Of a DNA stretch of 64,000 bases, positions 43,441 through 52,243 are shown piece after piece. Numbering within the stretch: the first letter of the stretch is position 1; each line of letters begins with the position of its first letter. The DNA is from CAYMZZ01 sp964395095 (GTDB lineage: Bacteria > Bacteroidota > Bacteroidia > Chitinophagales > Chitinophagaceae): NCBI GenBank assembly GCA_964395095.1, contig CAYMZZ010000001.1:124001-188000 (forward strand), written 5' to 3'. The translations under genes and the position numbers were made by a program. The notes beneath the pieces are model-generated. The model was not told the origin of the DNA, did not search any database, and saw only the letters and a program-made list of their open reading frames with translations.

Positions 43441-44667
43441 ATGCCTACCAACATCAAATGCCCCGACTGCAATCACGAGTTTCCTCTCGAAGCGGCTTTG
43501 AATGATGAATTGCGCGAAGCCATTGAAAAGGAGAAACAGGAGCTTCGGCAGAAAATGACCGAACACCTGCGCAAAAAAGACGAAGAGATACAGCGGCGCG
43601 AAAAGGAATTCAAAGACCTGCTGCAACGCCGCGAACAGGAGATTCAGAAAGAAGCCGAAGAACAACTCCGCAAACGCATAGCTTCCGATTTTGAACATAA
43701 GCTGCAACTACTGCAGGAACAAAACAAAGAGAACGAAGAAAAACTGAAGGAATCGCGCCGCAAAGAAACAGAATTCATGCGCCTGGAGCAGGACCTGAGA
43801 AATAAAGAAGCGGAGATGGAACTGACTGTGCAAAAACAGTTGCAACAGGAGCGTGAAAAACTTTCGGAAGATATCCGAAAGATCGAAGAACAGAAGATAG
43901 CGGTGAAAGAAACCGAATTCCTGATGCGCGTGAAAGAACTGGAAAAGCAATTGGAAGATCAAAAGAAGCTGGCCGATGAAATGAAGCGGAAAGCGGAACA
44001 GGGATCCTCACAATTGCAGGGTGAAGTGCAGGAACTGGCGTTGGAAGATATGCTGCGGGCAGCATTCCCTTTCGATCAGATAGAGGAAGTGGGCAAAGGG
44101 GTGAGAGGCGCTGATTGCATTCAAACAGTACGCAATGCCAATGGTGCCGAATGCGGAAAAATCATCTTTGAAAGCAAGCGCACCCGCGAGTTTAGTAACG
44201 ACTGGATCGAAAAGCTTCGCGCCGACCTGCGCAGCCAGGGGGCTGATGTCGCCGTTATAGTTACCCAAACCTTTCCCAAAGACATGGATCGCTTTGGCGA
44301 AAAGAATGGCGTTTGGATCTGCTCTTTCGCCGAAGTAAAATCCGTTGTGTATATGCTTCGCGAAGGATTGATTAAAGTGTCTACCGCTCTAAAGACACAG
44401 GAAAACAGTGGCGACAAAATGCGAATGCTTTACCACTATCTTACCAGCACCGAATTCTCCGAGCAATGGCGTGCCATACGCGAAGGATTCATGAGCATGC
44501 GGCTTTCGATTCAGAAAGAAAGAGATGCCATGGAAAAAATCTGGAAAGCCCGCGAAAAACAACTCGAAAAAGTGCTGCTCAACGCCGCCCATATCCGCGG
44601 CTCCATCGAAGGCATAGCGGGACTGGAAGAAGTGAATTTGCGTTTGCTGGAAGACGAGGAAGAGTAA
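43441..44667 (+). CDS. DUF2130 protein, coiled coil with nuclease-like domain
   Basis: 408 residues. It starts with a short zinc-finger-like piece (MPTNIKCPDCNHEFPLEAAL), then a long charged coiled coil (about 25-200, QREKEFKDLLQRREQEIQKE). The C-terminal domain (about 205-350) has GKIIFESKRTREFSNDWIEK and GADVAVIVTQTFPKDMD, the D/E-x-K-like pattern of restriction-endonuclease-fold proteins. The family is widespread and its function is not established. The ATG at 43441 follows the repeat element by 2 nt. Confidence 0.88.
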   Translation: MPTNIKCPDCNHEFPLEAALNDELREAIEKEKQELRQKMTEHLRKKDEEIQRREKEFKDLLQRREQEIQKEAEEQLRKRIASDFEHKLQLLQEQNKENEEKLKESRRKETEFMRLEQDLRNKEAEMELTVQKQLQQEREKLSEDIRKIEEQKIAVKETEFLMRVKELEKQLEDQKKLADEMKRKAEQGSSQLQGEVQELALEDMLRAAFPFDQIEEVGKGVRGADCIQTVRNANGAECGKIIFESKRTREFSNDWIEKLRADLRSQGADVAVIVTQTFPKDMDRFGEKNGVWICSFAEVKSVVYMLREGLIKVSTALKTQENSGDKMRMLYHYLTSTEFSEQWRAIREGFMSMRLSIQKERDAMEKIWKAREKQLEKVLLNAAHIRGSIEGIAGLEEVNLRLLEDEEE

Positions 44668-44872
44668 TTTGTTGATTTGTTTATTTGTTTATTCGTTGAA
44701 CCGATTAAGGTTTAGGGTTTAAGATTATTGCAAGGAAGGGAGTTGGAAATTGGTTGAAAAAAAATTCTGCAGATATACGCAGATAAATGATTCCTGCTGA
44801 AAAGTACTATACACGACCCAAACTTTAAACCTTAAACCCTAAACCTTAAACGGTTCAACGAATCAACAAATA
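44668..44872. repeat. Triply nested repeat element
   Basis: Outer arms: GTTTATTTGTTTATTCGTTG-type 8-mers at 44668-44703, with complementary CGGTTCAACGAATCAACAAA at 44851-44872. Middle arms: ATTAAGGTTTAGGGTTTAAG at 44704-44723, with CTTTAAACCTTAAACCCTAA and on at 44820-44851. Core: a decayed CGCAGAT-type hairpin at 44766-44790. The outer left arm starts right at the DUF2130 stop and the outer right arm ends 6 bp from the stop of the phosphopantetheinyl transferase, so it fills the space between two converging genes. Confidence 0.88.
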
Positions 44873-44878
44873 ATCCTT

Positions 44879-45490
44879 TCAACACACAAACGAAAGCACC
44901 ACATCGCCCACCATTTTCGATGCTATCTCCAATTGCTGCCCTGTGGGTTGAAAATGGCAAATAAGACTATCCATATCTTTTCCGCGGAACAGAGGCATGT
45001 CTTCCCGGAAATCCAGTTTTCCCAGGCCATACCATTTGAAAACCGCTTCTTTGGCGCTCCAGAGGCGGGTGAGCATTTCCAGTTCGGATTCGCCCTGCAG
45101 TGTCGGAAACCGGGCCACCTCCTCTTCTTTAAGAAATTTGTAGCGGATGCGTCGCAGTTTTTCCACCGGCATCTCAATGTCGATACCCACTCTTTGGAAC
45201 CGGCTCACGATAGCTGCCGCATAGTCGCCACAATGCGAAATGGAGAAATGCAACTGTTCGTCTTTAAGATAGGGCTTTCGGGTGTCCGCAATCTCAATGA
45301 GCTCATAGGGAAAAGCGGGAAACAGGTATTGCAGAAGAAAGCGGCCGGCCAGGTGCTGCATGCGCTTATGCGGATGCGTCACTTCGCGATGCAGGGGCAC
45401 ATTGCCGCGGAAAAAGGCTTCGTTCTCCTCTATTTTCCAGATACCAAGACGGGTGGTTTCGTTGATTTGATGTTGAAAAAAAACAGGCAT
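44879..45490 (-). CDS. 4'-phosphopantetheinyl transferase family protein
   Basis: 203 residues from the ATG at 45488-45490 (MPVFFQHQINETTRLGIWKI); an ATG seven codons upstream is less like the family. The metal and CoA-binding motif GIDIEMP and the WSAKEAVFKWYG motif are both intact. The enzyme moves phosphopantetheine from CoA to carrier proteins of fatty-acid or other synthases. PYLKDEQLHFSISHCGDYAA is the conserved central part of the Sfp-type group. It is divergent from dcd. Confidence 0.9.
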   Translation of the reverse strand: MPVFFQHQINETTRLGIWKIEENEAFFRGNVPLHREVTHPHKRMQHLAGRFLLQYLFPAFPYELIEIADTRKPYLKDEQLHFSISHCGDYAAAIVSRFQRVGIDIEMPVEKLRRIRYKFLKEEEVARFPTLQGESELEMLTRLWSAKEAVFKWYGLGKLDFREDMPLFRGKDMDSLICHFQPTGQQLEIASKMVGDVVLSFVC

Positions 45491-45561
45491 ATGCGCATGG
45501 GCTCCGTACACGAAGTACGATATTTGAGCCTGTTCAAAAAAATTGAATCAACTCCGTATTT

Positions 45562-46098
45562 ATGATCTTATCAGACAGCCGCATACTGGAAGAGATAGAA
45601 AAGGGCACAATCGTGCTTAAACCCTACAACCGCGAATGCCTGGGCAGCAATTCCTATGATGTGCACCTCGGTAAATGGCTGGCCACATACCGCGAACATA
45701 TTCTGGATGCGAAAAAGCATAATTCGATCGAATATTTCGAAATTCCGGAGGAAGGATTCGTTCTATACCCCCATATCTTTTACCTGGGCGTAACGGAAGA
45801 ATATACCGAAACCCATGCCCATGTTCCCTTTCTCGAGGGCAAATCGAGCACCGGAAGGCTGGGTATTGATATTCATGCCACTGCGGGCAAAGGCGATGTA
45901 GGCTTCTGTGGCCACTGGACCCTGGAGATATCGGTAAAACAACCGGTAAAAGTATACAAAGGCATGCCCGTTGGCCAATTGATTTATTTCCCGGTTGACG
46001 GAGAAATTGCTATCAAATACAACGAAAAGAAAAATGCGAAATACTCCGGACAACCGGATAAGCCGGTGGAGAGTATGATGTGGAAGAATGTGTTTTGA
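45562..46098 (+). CDS. dcd: dCTP deaminase
   Basis: 178 residues. The enzyme converts dCTP to dUTP for thymidylate synthesis. It starts MILSDSRILEEIEKGTIVLK, as family members do. The active-site region EGKSSTGRLGIDIHATAGKG and GHWTLEI keeps the Ser, Arg and catalytic Glu known from the E. coli enzyme. The size fits the monofunctional deaminase; whether it also has dUTPase activity cannot be told from motifs alone. Confidence 0.94.
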   Translation: MILSDSRILEEIEKGTIVLKPYNRECLGSNSYDVHLGKWLATYREHILDAKKHNSIEYFEIPEEGFVLYPHIFYLGVTEEYTETHAHVPFLEGKSSTGRLGIDIHATAGKGDVGFCGHWTLEISVKQPVKVYKGMPVGQLIYFPVDGEIAIKYNEKKNAKYSGQPDKPVESMMWKNVF

Positions 46099-46115
46099 GT
46101 AGTACTTTATACGTT

Positions 46116-46186
46116 GGGTTTAGGGTTTAAAGTTTAAGGTTTAAGACATATTGCTTTCAACTTTAAACCTTAAACTTTAAACTCTA
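46116..46186. repeat. 7-mer hairpin between dcd and tspO
   Basis: The left arm is GGTTTAG, GGTTTAA, AGTTTAA, GGTTTAA. The right arm at 46159-46186 contains its complement; GTTTAAAGTTTAAGGTTTAA is matched over 20 bp. The loop is about 13 nt. The tspO stop codon (46184-46186, TAG on the minus strand) sits at the end of the right arm. It lies between converging genes and could act as a bidirectional terminator. Confidence 0.87.
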
Positions 46187-46651
46187 ATTCATCGCCCAAA
46201 TCGTATAATTCAAAATCGCTGCAAAGCTTACCCAGCTTATATATGGAACAAGCAACCATGCGGCTACTCTGTTCAGGCGGGCGAAGGCGAAAATGGTAAG
46301 CAGGATGCTTATCCATAAAAGAACGATTTCCACGAAAGCCAACCCGGGCTGGTGCATGCGGAAAAACAGGAACGACCAGGTGAAATTCAGCGCGAGCTGA
46401 ACAAGATATAGTGACAGCGCGGTCCGGCGGTGGGCCGAGGGCGGTTTGATCCAGATTAAGTAACAGGCTATCCCCATCAATATATAGAGGCTTGTCCACA
46501 CCGGTGCAAATAACCAGTCGGGAGGATTCCATGCTGGGCGATTCAACAGCCGATACCAACCTTCAATTTCAGGCCGCGTGAAAAAGCTGGCGGTATAGCC
46601 CACCAGCAATGGCAATGCAATAGACAGGATGAGTTTCCAGGTTTTGCTCAT
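46184..46651 (-). CDS. tspO: TspO/MBR family protein
   Basis: 155 residues with five membrane helices. The conserved N-terminus FFTRPEIEGWYRLLNRPAWN, then PDWLFAPVWTSLYILMGIAC, is diagnostic. LALNFTWSFLFF and SWVSFAAILNYTIWAMN follow. TspO proteins bind porphyrins and related ligands in the membrane and are linked to stress responses. It is 32 bp downstream of the DUF3810 gene on the same strand. Confidence 0.95.
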   Translation of the reverse strand: MSKTWKLILSIALPLLVGYTASFFTRPEIEGWYRLLNRPAWNPPDWLFAPVWTSLYILMGIACYLIWIKPPSAHRRTALSLYLVQLALNFTWSFLFFRMHQPGLAFVEIVLLWISILLTIFAFARLNRVAAWLLVPYISWVSFAAILNYTIWAMN

Positions 46652-46683
46652 AAAGGATCTTTTGTCGTTAAAAACATTTCTTA

Positions 46684-47787
46684 TCAGGGGTACTTCCGAT
46701 AGTAAGCAATCAACCAGGCCACCACTTCATTATAGGTTTCCTTACCGGCGGGTTGATTATTCGCTTTCAGGTAATAGCCATAACCCCACATGATGGCCGT
46801 CTCCAATGGATTGCGATGGCGGCGGTAAAACTGACGGTATTCGTCGAAGTCTTTTTTAACCAGCGGCTCAAGCGACCGGTAATACTTGCCGGCGAGGGCC
46901 GTATCGCGCCGGCTCATTTCCCGGATGGCATAATTGTACATATCAAAATACATAGAATAGCGGACAAAGCTGTGCGGCGATACCCGGCATGCCAGGAAGG
47001 CCACAAAATTGGCTTCGTTTTCCCGGGCATAACCGAGCTGATGGGCAATTTCGTGTGTGGTTACAAAGGGCTGAACCACCATCGGCACCGTCGTATTCAC
47101 CTGTGCTTCGCCGGAAAATGGATTATAATAACCCTGAAAACCCAGGTAGTTGCCCAGGTAACTAAAAAGCGATGGCTTTACGGATTGCGACTGGTACTGC
47201 AGAAAGGGATAGCTGCGGGCCAGCACTTCATAGGAGTCTGTAGCCTGCTTAAAAAGCAGCTTTTTCCTGTGCAGTTCCATACGGTCGGCCGGGACCTGCT
47301 CACGCGCCAGGCCGTTCAGGGAATCCTGCAATCGCCCCATCAGCGCATCCAGCTCTTCCACGCCATAGGGTTTTACCTCCAGTTGAAGCTGGTTTGAAAT
47401 TCCCTGGCGGTTATAATTCAACCCCCATAATAGGTTGAAAAAAACATATACGAAGAGAAAGAAAAATATCCCCTGCTGCATGCCCGCCACCAGGTATGCC
47501 CGGTTGAACTGGCGACGCCAGATGGTGCGAGCCAGGTTGAAGGTTTTGTAAAGAATAATGAGTACCAGAAAGCCATAGAAAAGATCACCCAGGCTAAAGG
47601 GCAGCCATCCGAAAATGACCCGCTGAACCCTGGCAATCAATGGATAAAGACCATTGGTATAGTTGTGCTCCACCCATTCGGGATACCAGGATGCCCATTT
47701 GATGAGGATGGTGAGCAGAATGAGCAGGATCCAGCTCCAGCTTTTCATGATGGCGTTGAAGAGACGGGTTAGCAGCTTTTGCACCAA
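46684..47787 (-). CDS. DUF3810 membrane zinc-peptidase-like protein
   Basis: 367 residues. Three membrane helices in the first 130 residues (WSWILLILLTILIKWASW, LGDLFYGFLVLIILYKTF, QGIFFFLFVYVFFNLLWGLN) precede an outer domain with FVTTHEIAHQLGYARENEANF, a HExxH zinc site with a downstream Glu. This is the DUF3810 pattern. It is probably a membrane-tethered metalloprotease; its substrate is unknown. It is divergent from yceD across 128 bp. Confidence 0.88.
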   Translation of the reverse strand: MVQKLLTRLFNAIMKSWSWILLILLTILIKWASWYPEWVEHNYTNGLYPLIARVQRVIFGWLPFSLGDLFYGFLVLIILYKTFNLARTIWRRQFNRAYLVAGMQQGIFFFLFVYVFFNLLWGLNYNRQGISNQLQLEVKPYGVEELDALMGRLQDSLNGLAREQVPADRMELHRKKLLFKQATDSYEVLARSYPFLQYQSQSVKPSLFSYLGNYLGFQGYYNPFSGEAQVNTTVPMVVQPFVTTHEIAHQLGYARENEANFVAFLACRVSPHSFVRYSMYFDMYNYAIREMSRRDTALAGKYYRSLEPLVKKDFDEYRQFYRRHRNPLETAIMWGYGYYLKANNQPAGKETYNEVVAWLIAYYRKYP

Positions 47788-47915
47788 TACATTAGTTTTA
47801 AATCAATTCTGAATCAGGCCGTTAAATTATGGACTTGGCCCGAAAATAATCCGAATTCTTCCCAAATTTTTCCGCTAAATCCCCTACCTTTGCCAACTCT
47901 TTAAAAAGTCGCGTT

Positions 47916-48461
47916 ATGGGCTACCGTCGGGAATATGAGATAGCTTTCGTGGGACTGAAGCCCGGCGTCCATGAATATAACTACGCGATTGGAGATAAGT
48001 TCTTTGAGGCTTTTCAACAACAGGATTTTCGCAATTGCAAAGCCCAGGTAAAACTATCGCTGGATAAAAAAACCAGCTTCATGCAGCTCAAGTTCGAAAT
48101 CGGGGGCAGCCTGGAAGTTACCTGCGACCGTTGCAATAATCCCCTGCCTTTTGAACTTTGGGACGAATTCTCCATGACCGTAAAGATGGTGGAAGAGCCT
48201 GAACTGATGAATGAGCAGGAAGATGACCCGGATGTATACTATATCAGCCGGGGCGAAAGTCATCTGGATGTGGCCGACTGGATTTATGAATTCATCAACC
48301 TGAGCATACCCATGCAAAAGACTTGTCAGTTTGAAAAAATGGACGGGCCTTATTGTAATCCCAGGGCGCTCGATATTTTGAAGAAACTGGAATCCAGCGA
48401 AGAAAAGCCAAAAGAGAATCCAATCTGGAAAGGATTGGAAAAATTTAAGGGCCTTGAATAG
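47916..48461 (+). CDS. yceD: YceD/DUF177 family protein
   Basis: 181 residues. The central CDRCNNPLPFEL and late CQFEKMDGPYCNP supply the Cys pairs typical of DUF177, a family linked to 23S rRNA maturation and always found before rpmF. TACCTTTG at 47885-47892 is a likely promoter -7 element, though no clear -33 partner is seen. It is 50 bp before rpmF on the same strand. Confidence 0.9.
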   Translation: MGYRREYEIAFVGLKPGVHEYNYAIGDKFFEAFQQQDFRNCKAQVKLSLDKKTSFMQLKFEIGGSLEVTCDRCNNPLPFELWDEFSMTVKMVEEPELMNEQEDDPDVYYISRGESHLDVADWIYEFINLSIPMQKTCQFEKMDGPYCNPRALDILKKLESSEEKPKENPIWKGLEKFKGLE

Positions 48462-48511
48462 GTCCGTCAAAAAAGTAGAACTGTATTCTGAAATAGATTA
48501 ATTGTTAAGTT

Positions 48512-48706
48512 ATGCCAAATCCCAAACGCCGACACAGTCAGCAACGCAGCGCCAAGCGCCGGACCCATTATAAGGCAAGCTCCTCCACCCTGTCAACCGA
48601 CAGCAGCACGGGAGAACTGCATCTGCGTCACCGTGCGCACGTGAGCGAAGGAAAGCTGTACTATAAAGGCAAGCTGGTGGCTGAGCAGTCGCCCGTGAAA
48701 AAGTAA
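48512..48706 (+). CDS. rpmF: 50S ribosomal protein L32
   Basis: 64 residues. MPNPKRRHSQQRSAKRRTHY is the standard L32 N-terminus. The four-Cys zinc motif found in some L32 forms is absent; only LHLRHRAHVSEGKLYYKGK is present, so this is the zinc-independent type. It is followed by a clear terminator. Confidence 0.95.
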   Translation: MPNPKRRHSQQRSAKRRTHYKASSSTLSTDSSTGELHLRHRAHVSEGKLYYKGKLVAEQSPVKK

Positions 48707-48746
48707 GTCGCAACCCATTCTTTCGTTTCGGGTTTCGTTAAATAGA

Positions 48747-48790
48747 TTCCAAGCTGGCAGGACCCTGTTCTGCCGGATTGGAATTTTTTT
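48747..48790 (+). terminator. Terminator after rpmF
   Basis: TTCCAA and TTGGAA enclose GGCAG and CTGCC, giving a two-part stem, followed by TTTTTTT. It would separate yceD-rpmF from plsX, or partly reduce read-through to it. Confidence 0.8.
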
Positions 48791-48916
48791 ATGCCCGTCA
48801 GGCTATTCATTTTCCTCATAAGTTTCGCGCAGCTATTCCAATCTCATTTCCTAATTTGCAGGTGCAGAATGGAATAGTTGACGGTAAGGAAATCATGAAT
48901 TAAATTTTGCAAGGAC

Positions 48917-49855
48917 ATGTTGACCATTGGCATAGACATGATGGGGGGCGACTATGCCCCATTGGAAGCGGTAAAAGGGATGAGTGCCTATTTAAAGGAT
49001 GCCGTACCGGATGTGAAGCTGTTGATGATAGGCGATGAAGCAGCCTTGCGACCGCTTGCCCAGGAATACCTGGCCGGCATGAGCTCCTATGATATAGTGC
49101 ACGCCAGCGAAGTAATTGGCATGCATGAGCATCCTACCCGTGCGCTGAAAGAAAAACCCCATTCGTCTATCAGCCTCGGTTTTCAACAACTCGCTACGGG
49201 CAGTATCGACGCATTTATCAGCGCCGGAAATACCGGAGCCATGTTGGTGGGAACACTATTCAGCATAAAAGCAATAGAAGGCATCATAAGACCCACCATT
49301 TCCACCATAATACCCATGCAAAATGGTGGTACAGGGCTCTTGCTGGATGTGGGCCTGAATGCGGATTGCAAACCGGAGCAACTGAATCAGTTTGCGGTAA
49401 TGGGCTCTGTATATGCACGCGAGATATTAGGCATTGAAAAGCCAAGGGTAGGTTTGCTGAATGTGGGAGAAGAAGAGGGCAAGGGCAATCTGCTGGCCCA
49501 GGCCACTTATCCCCTGCTCAAGGAGAATCCCCACATTCATTTTATCGGGAATATTGAAGGTCGTGATGTTTTCCAAAACAAGGCCGATGTGATGGTTTGT
49601 GAAGGTTTTACCGGCAATATCATTTTGAAGATGGCCGAATCGCTTTACGATATCAGCCGGGCCCAGCAAATTGAAAACGCGTATTTCGAGCGATTTAATT
49701 TTGAGAACTATGGTGGCACACCGGTGTTGGGTGTCGCCAAACCGGTTATCATTGGCCATGGCATATCAGGGGCCACCGCTTTTCGAAATATGATTGCTGT
49801 GGCGGAGAAAATGTTGCGAACGAATGTGTTGAAGGAAATGGCGGGGAAGTTTTGA
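48917..49855 (+). CDS. plsX: Phosphate acyltransferase PlsX
   Basis: 312 residues. PlsX makes acyl-phosphate from acyl-ACP for membrane lipid synthesis. It starts MLTIGIDMMGGDYAPLEAVK. Conserved SAGNTGAMLVG, LLDVGLNADCKPEQLNQFA, GLLNVGEEEGKG and CEGFTGNIILK are present. It follows rpmF in the usual yceD-rpmF-plsX order, but fabH, which often comes next, is absent. The stop codon lies inside the first unit (AGTTTTG) of a following 7-mer repeat. Confidence 0.95.
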   Translation: MLTIGIDMMGGDYAPLEAVKGMSAYLKDAVPDVKLLMIGDEAALRPLAQEYLAGMSSYDIVHASEVIGMHEHPTRALKEKPHSSISLGFQQLATGSIDAFISAGNTGAMLVGTLFSIKAIEGIIRPTISTIIPMQNGGTGLLLDVGLNADCKPEQLNQFAVMGSVYAREILGIEKPRVGLLNVGEEEGKGNLLAQATYPLLKENPHIHFIGNIEGRDVFQNKADVMVCEGFTGNIILKMAESLYDISRAQQIENAYFERFNFENYGGTPVLGVAKPVIIGHGISGATAFRNMIAVAEKMLRTNVLKEMAGKF

Positions 49856-50012
49856 GTTTTAAGTTAAAAGTTATAAGTTTTAAGTTATAAGTTGTATGTA
49901 ATTAGTCTATATACTACATATATGTATTTAAGTATAATCCCATCAAGCTGGTATCGAAACGCAATCGATAACTTATAACTTACAACTTAAAACTTACAAC
50001 TTACAACTTAAA
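49848..50012. repeat. 7-mer inverted-repeat element after plsX
   Basis: The left arm 49848-49896 has seven exact units: AGTTTTG, AGTTTTA, AGTTAAA, AGTTATA, AGTTTTA, AGTTATA, AGTTGTA. The right arm 49971-50012 has six: ACTTATA, ACTTACA, ACTTAAA, ACTTACA, ACTTACA, ACTTAAA. The plsX stop TGA spans units one and two. The right arm runs directly into the open frame of the next gene. Confidence 0.9.
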
Positions 50013-50075
50013 GCTCTCACCATCGACCCACTATCCATACTGCGACGCGAACTGGAGAATAATTTCGGACGGAAA

Positions 50076-51203
50076 GTGTTTTCCTCCCGCGATTGTCTGC
50101 AACTGGTGGAAGATATTCATCAGAAAACCGGTTATTCTGTAAATGGCAATACGCTTCGCCGGTTCTTTGGACTGGTACACACGCCTTATAATCCCTCACC
50201 TTCCACTATTAGCATTTTCCTTAAATATTGCGGCTTTGGATCGATGGAGGATTTGATCCGCATCCGCACAGCCCCTGCAGAAACAAAAGCGCCGGGCGAA
50301 GATTCGGTCATGCATTTTTTGATCGGCCTCTATCGTCATATGCCGGTAACGGAAGGGCATAATCCCACGGCCGAGTCAGTAGTGGAGCAAACGGCCCTTT
50401 TCCTGGAAAATAATCCTTCGCTGGCCGAGCGGTTTCATCGTGAAATTTCACGCACTGAGGCGGGGCGATATTACTATTTTGAGATGTCGGTGAATATGGA
50501 CCACCTGCAGGGATTTTATGGGGACGGGCTATTTTATTATCAGCAGGCAAGCCAGACGAATGAAGAACGCCTTTTTGCCCATTCCCTTCAAGTGTTGCGG
50601 TATTGGCTGGCCGATGAGCCCGAACAACTCGAAAATCATATGCAGGCCCTGGGCGAATTGCGCATATCCGGCAATTGTCCATCACATATACTGGGTCGCT
50701 GGATGGCCGCCCGTATTTTTCATGCGCAGCTCCATAAGGAGCCCATCGAACCCATATTGGCGGATGCCACCAAGTACCACGTGTCGCTGCTGGCCGGAAG
50801 CCGCAATATTCCGATACCTACTTATCCCGACTTTGAACTGGCGATTTGTGAAGCGCTGGTGCTGACCGGCCAATTTGAAGAGGCGGCCGAATACATCCGC
50901 AGGGGTAAATCCCTGCTGAGCTTTTCGAGCCGGGCCCAAAGCTTATTCCCCTTTCAGCTTTGGGAGTATATTATAAGAAGCCGGATGAACCCGGCACGCA
51001 GAACCATACCGGGTACAAGCAGCGCCGCTGAACCGGTTCCCAACAGCGTATTAACCCGTAAATACCAACATTTGCTGCTGCTTGCCCTTTCCCGAAAAAC
51101 CGAACGAGAAAAAAAACATCTGGATATACTTGCTTCGGAAACAGGATTTTTTACCTTTGGGAGACCGAAAAAAAGGCCGAAAAAAGCCGGCCGCCCATTC
51201 TGA
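50076..51203 (+). CDS. Unidentified protein, start uncertain
   Basis: 375 residues from the GTG at 50076. The frame stays open upstream and reads on in a protein-like way (PLSILRRELENNFGRK just before the GTG) as far as the 7-mer repeat at 50012, yet has no ATG, GTG or TTG there; a CTG at 50040 is possible. The N-terminal region (CLQLVEDIHQKTGYSVNGNT, LRRFFGLV) resembles a small helical DNA-binding or adaptor module. The rest is helical, TPR-like. The C-terminus is very basic (FGRPKKRPKKAGRPF). No family recognised. It is followed by 220 bp with no feature I can name, before the polysaccharide genes. Confidence 0.6.
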   Translation: MFSSRDCLQLVEDIHQKTGYSVNGNTLRRFFGLVHTPYNPSPSTISIFLKYCGFGSMEDLIRIRTAPAETKAPGEDSVMHFLIGLYRHMPVTEGHNPTAESVVEQTALFLENNPSLAERFHREISRTEAGRYYYFEMSVNMDHLQGFYGDGLFYYQQASQTNEERLFAHSLQVLRYWLADEPEQLENHMQALGELRISGNCPSHILGRWMAARIFHAQLHKEPIEPILADATKYHVSLLAGSRNIPIPTYPDFELAICEALVLTGQFEEAAEYIRRGKSLLSFSSRAQSLFPFQLWEYIIRSRMNPARRTIPGTSSAAEPVPNSVLTRKYQHLLLLALSRKTEREKKHLDILASETGFFTFGRPKKRPKKAGRPF

Positions 51204-51423
51204 ACAAAAAAGAACAATTCTGTTCCGTAATATTACTATAGTTTAGTGGGGCAATTCTATACTATCCTTCCTATTGAAGTCCGCCCTAACCTTGTAGCAT
51301 CAGCTTCCAATTCTTCTGAAACGAGCATCTCGTAGTAGCACCTATTAGCACCTGATTAGAGCAAAATCTGGCTGGTATGCCATTTTTGTAAATGAAACAA
51401 CTGGTTTCATAACTATACCTTTT

Positions 51424-52227
51424 ATGTTAAGAAAACTAAACTGTAAATCTGTACTTTTTGAATTTTCGCTATTGTCAATTTTCCTGGTAATGTTCAGTTC
51501 CTGTATCAATACCCGCAAAGCGAAATATTTTCCTGATGCTTTAGACGGCACCATCGCTACCAATACACCCATCCCGGAAGCGGTGATTCAGCAAAACGAT
51601 ATCCTTAGTATTACCATTAGCAGTCCGAACGAGGAGGCTTCTGCCATTCTAAACACAGAGCCTGCCCGTGGAACGGAAGGTATCGCCACCTCAGCTACCC
51701 TGGGTGGTGGTGCAGGCTACCTGGTTGGTGTGGATGGCAGCGTTCAACTTCCCTTGCTGGGCCCCATCAAGGCTGCGGGATTAACCAAGGAAGAACTGCA
51801 GAAAAACATCGTCAGAATTATCCTGGAAAAAAAGTTATTGGTGGAGCCTTTGGTGAGTATCCGGTTCATGAACTTCCGCGTAACCGTACTGGGAGAAGTG
51901 AACCGCCCTTCTGTGGTAAGCGTGCCCAATGAAAAAATATCGCTGCTGGAGGCCATAGGCCTGGCAGGCGATATCACCATATATGGAAAAAAGGAAAATG
52001 TGATGGTGATTCGAGAAGACGGAGGCCGTAAAACCATCACCCGATTAAACCTGAACTCGAATGAAATATTCACCTCGCCGTATTATTATCTGCGCTCCAA
52101 CGACATTGTATACGTGGAGCCGAATAAAGCGAAGGTGGCCAGCGCGGGCAGGTCTAATCAGTGGCTACCCATTCTGTTCAGCGGCTTGTCGCTGGCAGCA
52201 ATTGTGGCAGACCGCGTTATTCAATAA
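51424..52227 (+). CDS. Polysaccharide export outer-membrane protein, Wza-like
   Basis: 267 residues. The lipobox MFSSC gives a lipidated Cys near residue 22. The Poly_export motif begins at EAVIQQNDILSITISSPNEE, and SLB-like domains follow (VDGSVQLPLLGPIKAAGLTK, FRVTVLGEVNRPSVVSVPNE, NDIVYVEPNKAKVA). It forms the outer-membrane channel for capsule or exopolysaccharide. It heads the cluster, and the Wzc-like gene begins 16 bp after it. A C-terminal helix (LFSGLSLAAIVADRV) fits the Wza-type pore. Confidence 0.92.
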   Translation: MLRKLNCKSVLFEFSLLSIFLVMFSSCINTRKAKYFPDALDGTIATNTPIPEAVIQQNDILSITISSPNEEASAILNTEPARGTEGIATSATLGGGAGYLVGVDGSVQLPLLGPIKAAGLTKEELQKNIVRIILEKKLLVEPLVSIRFMNFRVTVLGEVNRPSVVSVPNEKISLLEAIGLAGDITIYGKKENVMVIREDGGRKTITRLNLNSNEIFTSPYYYLRSNDIVYVEPNKAKVASAGRSNQWLPILFSGLSLAAIVADRVIQ

Positions 52228-52243
52228 GTCAGATATTTAAATT

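Noticed and set aside
51204..51423. Promoter for the polysaccharide operon
   Set aside because: TAACCTTG at 51287-51294 is one base off the -7 consensus, but no TTTG lies 19-21 nt upstream, so I do not call it.
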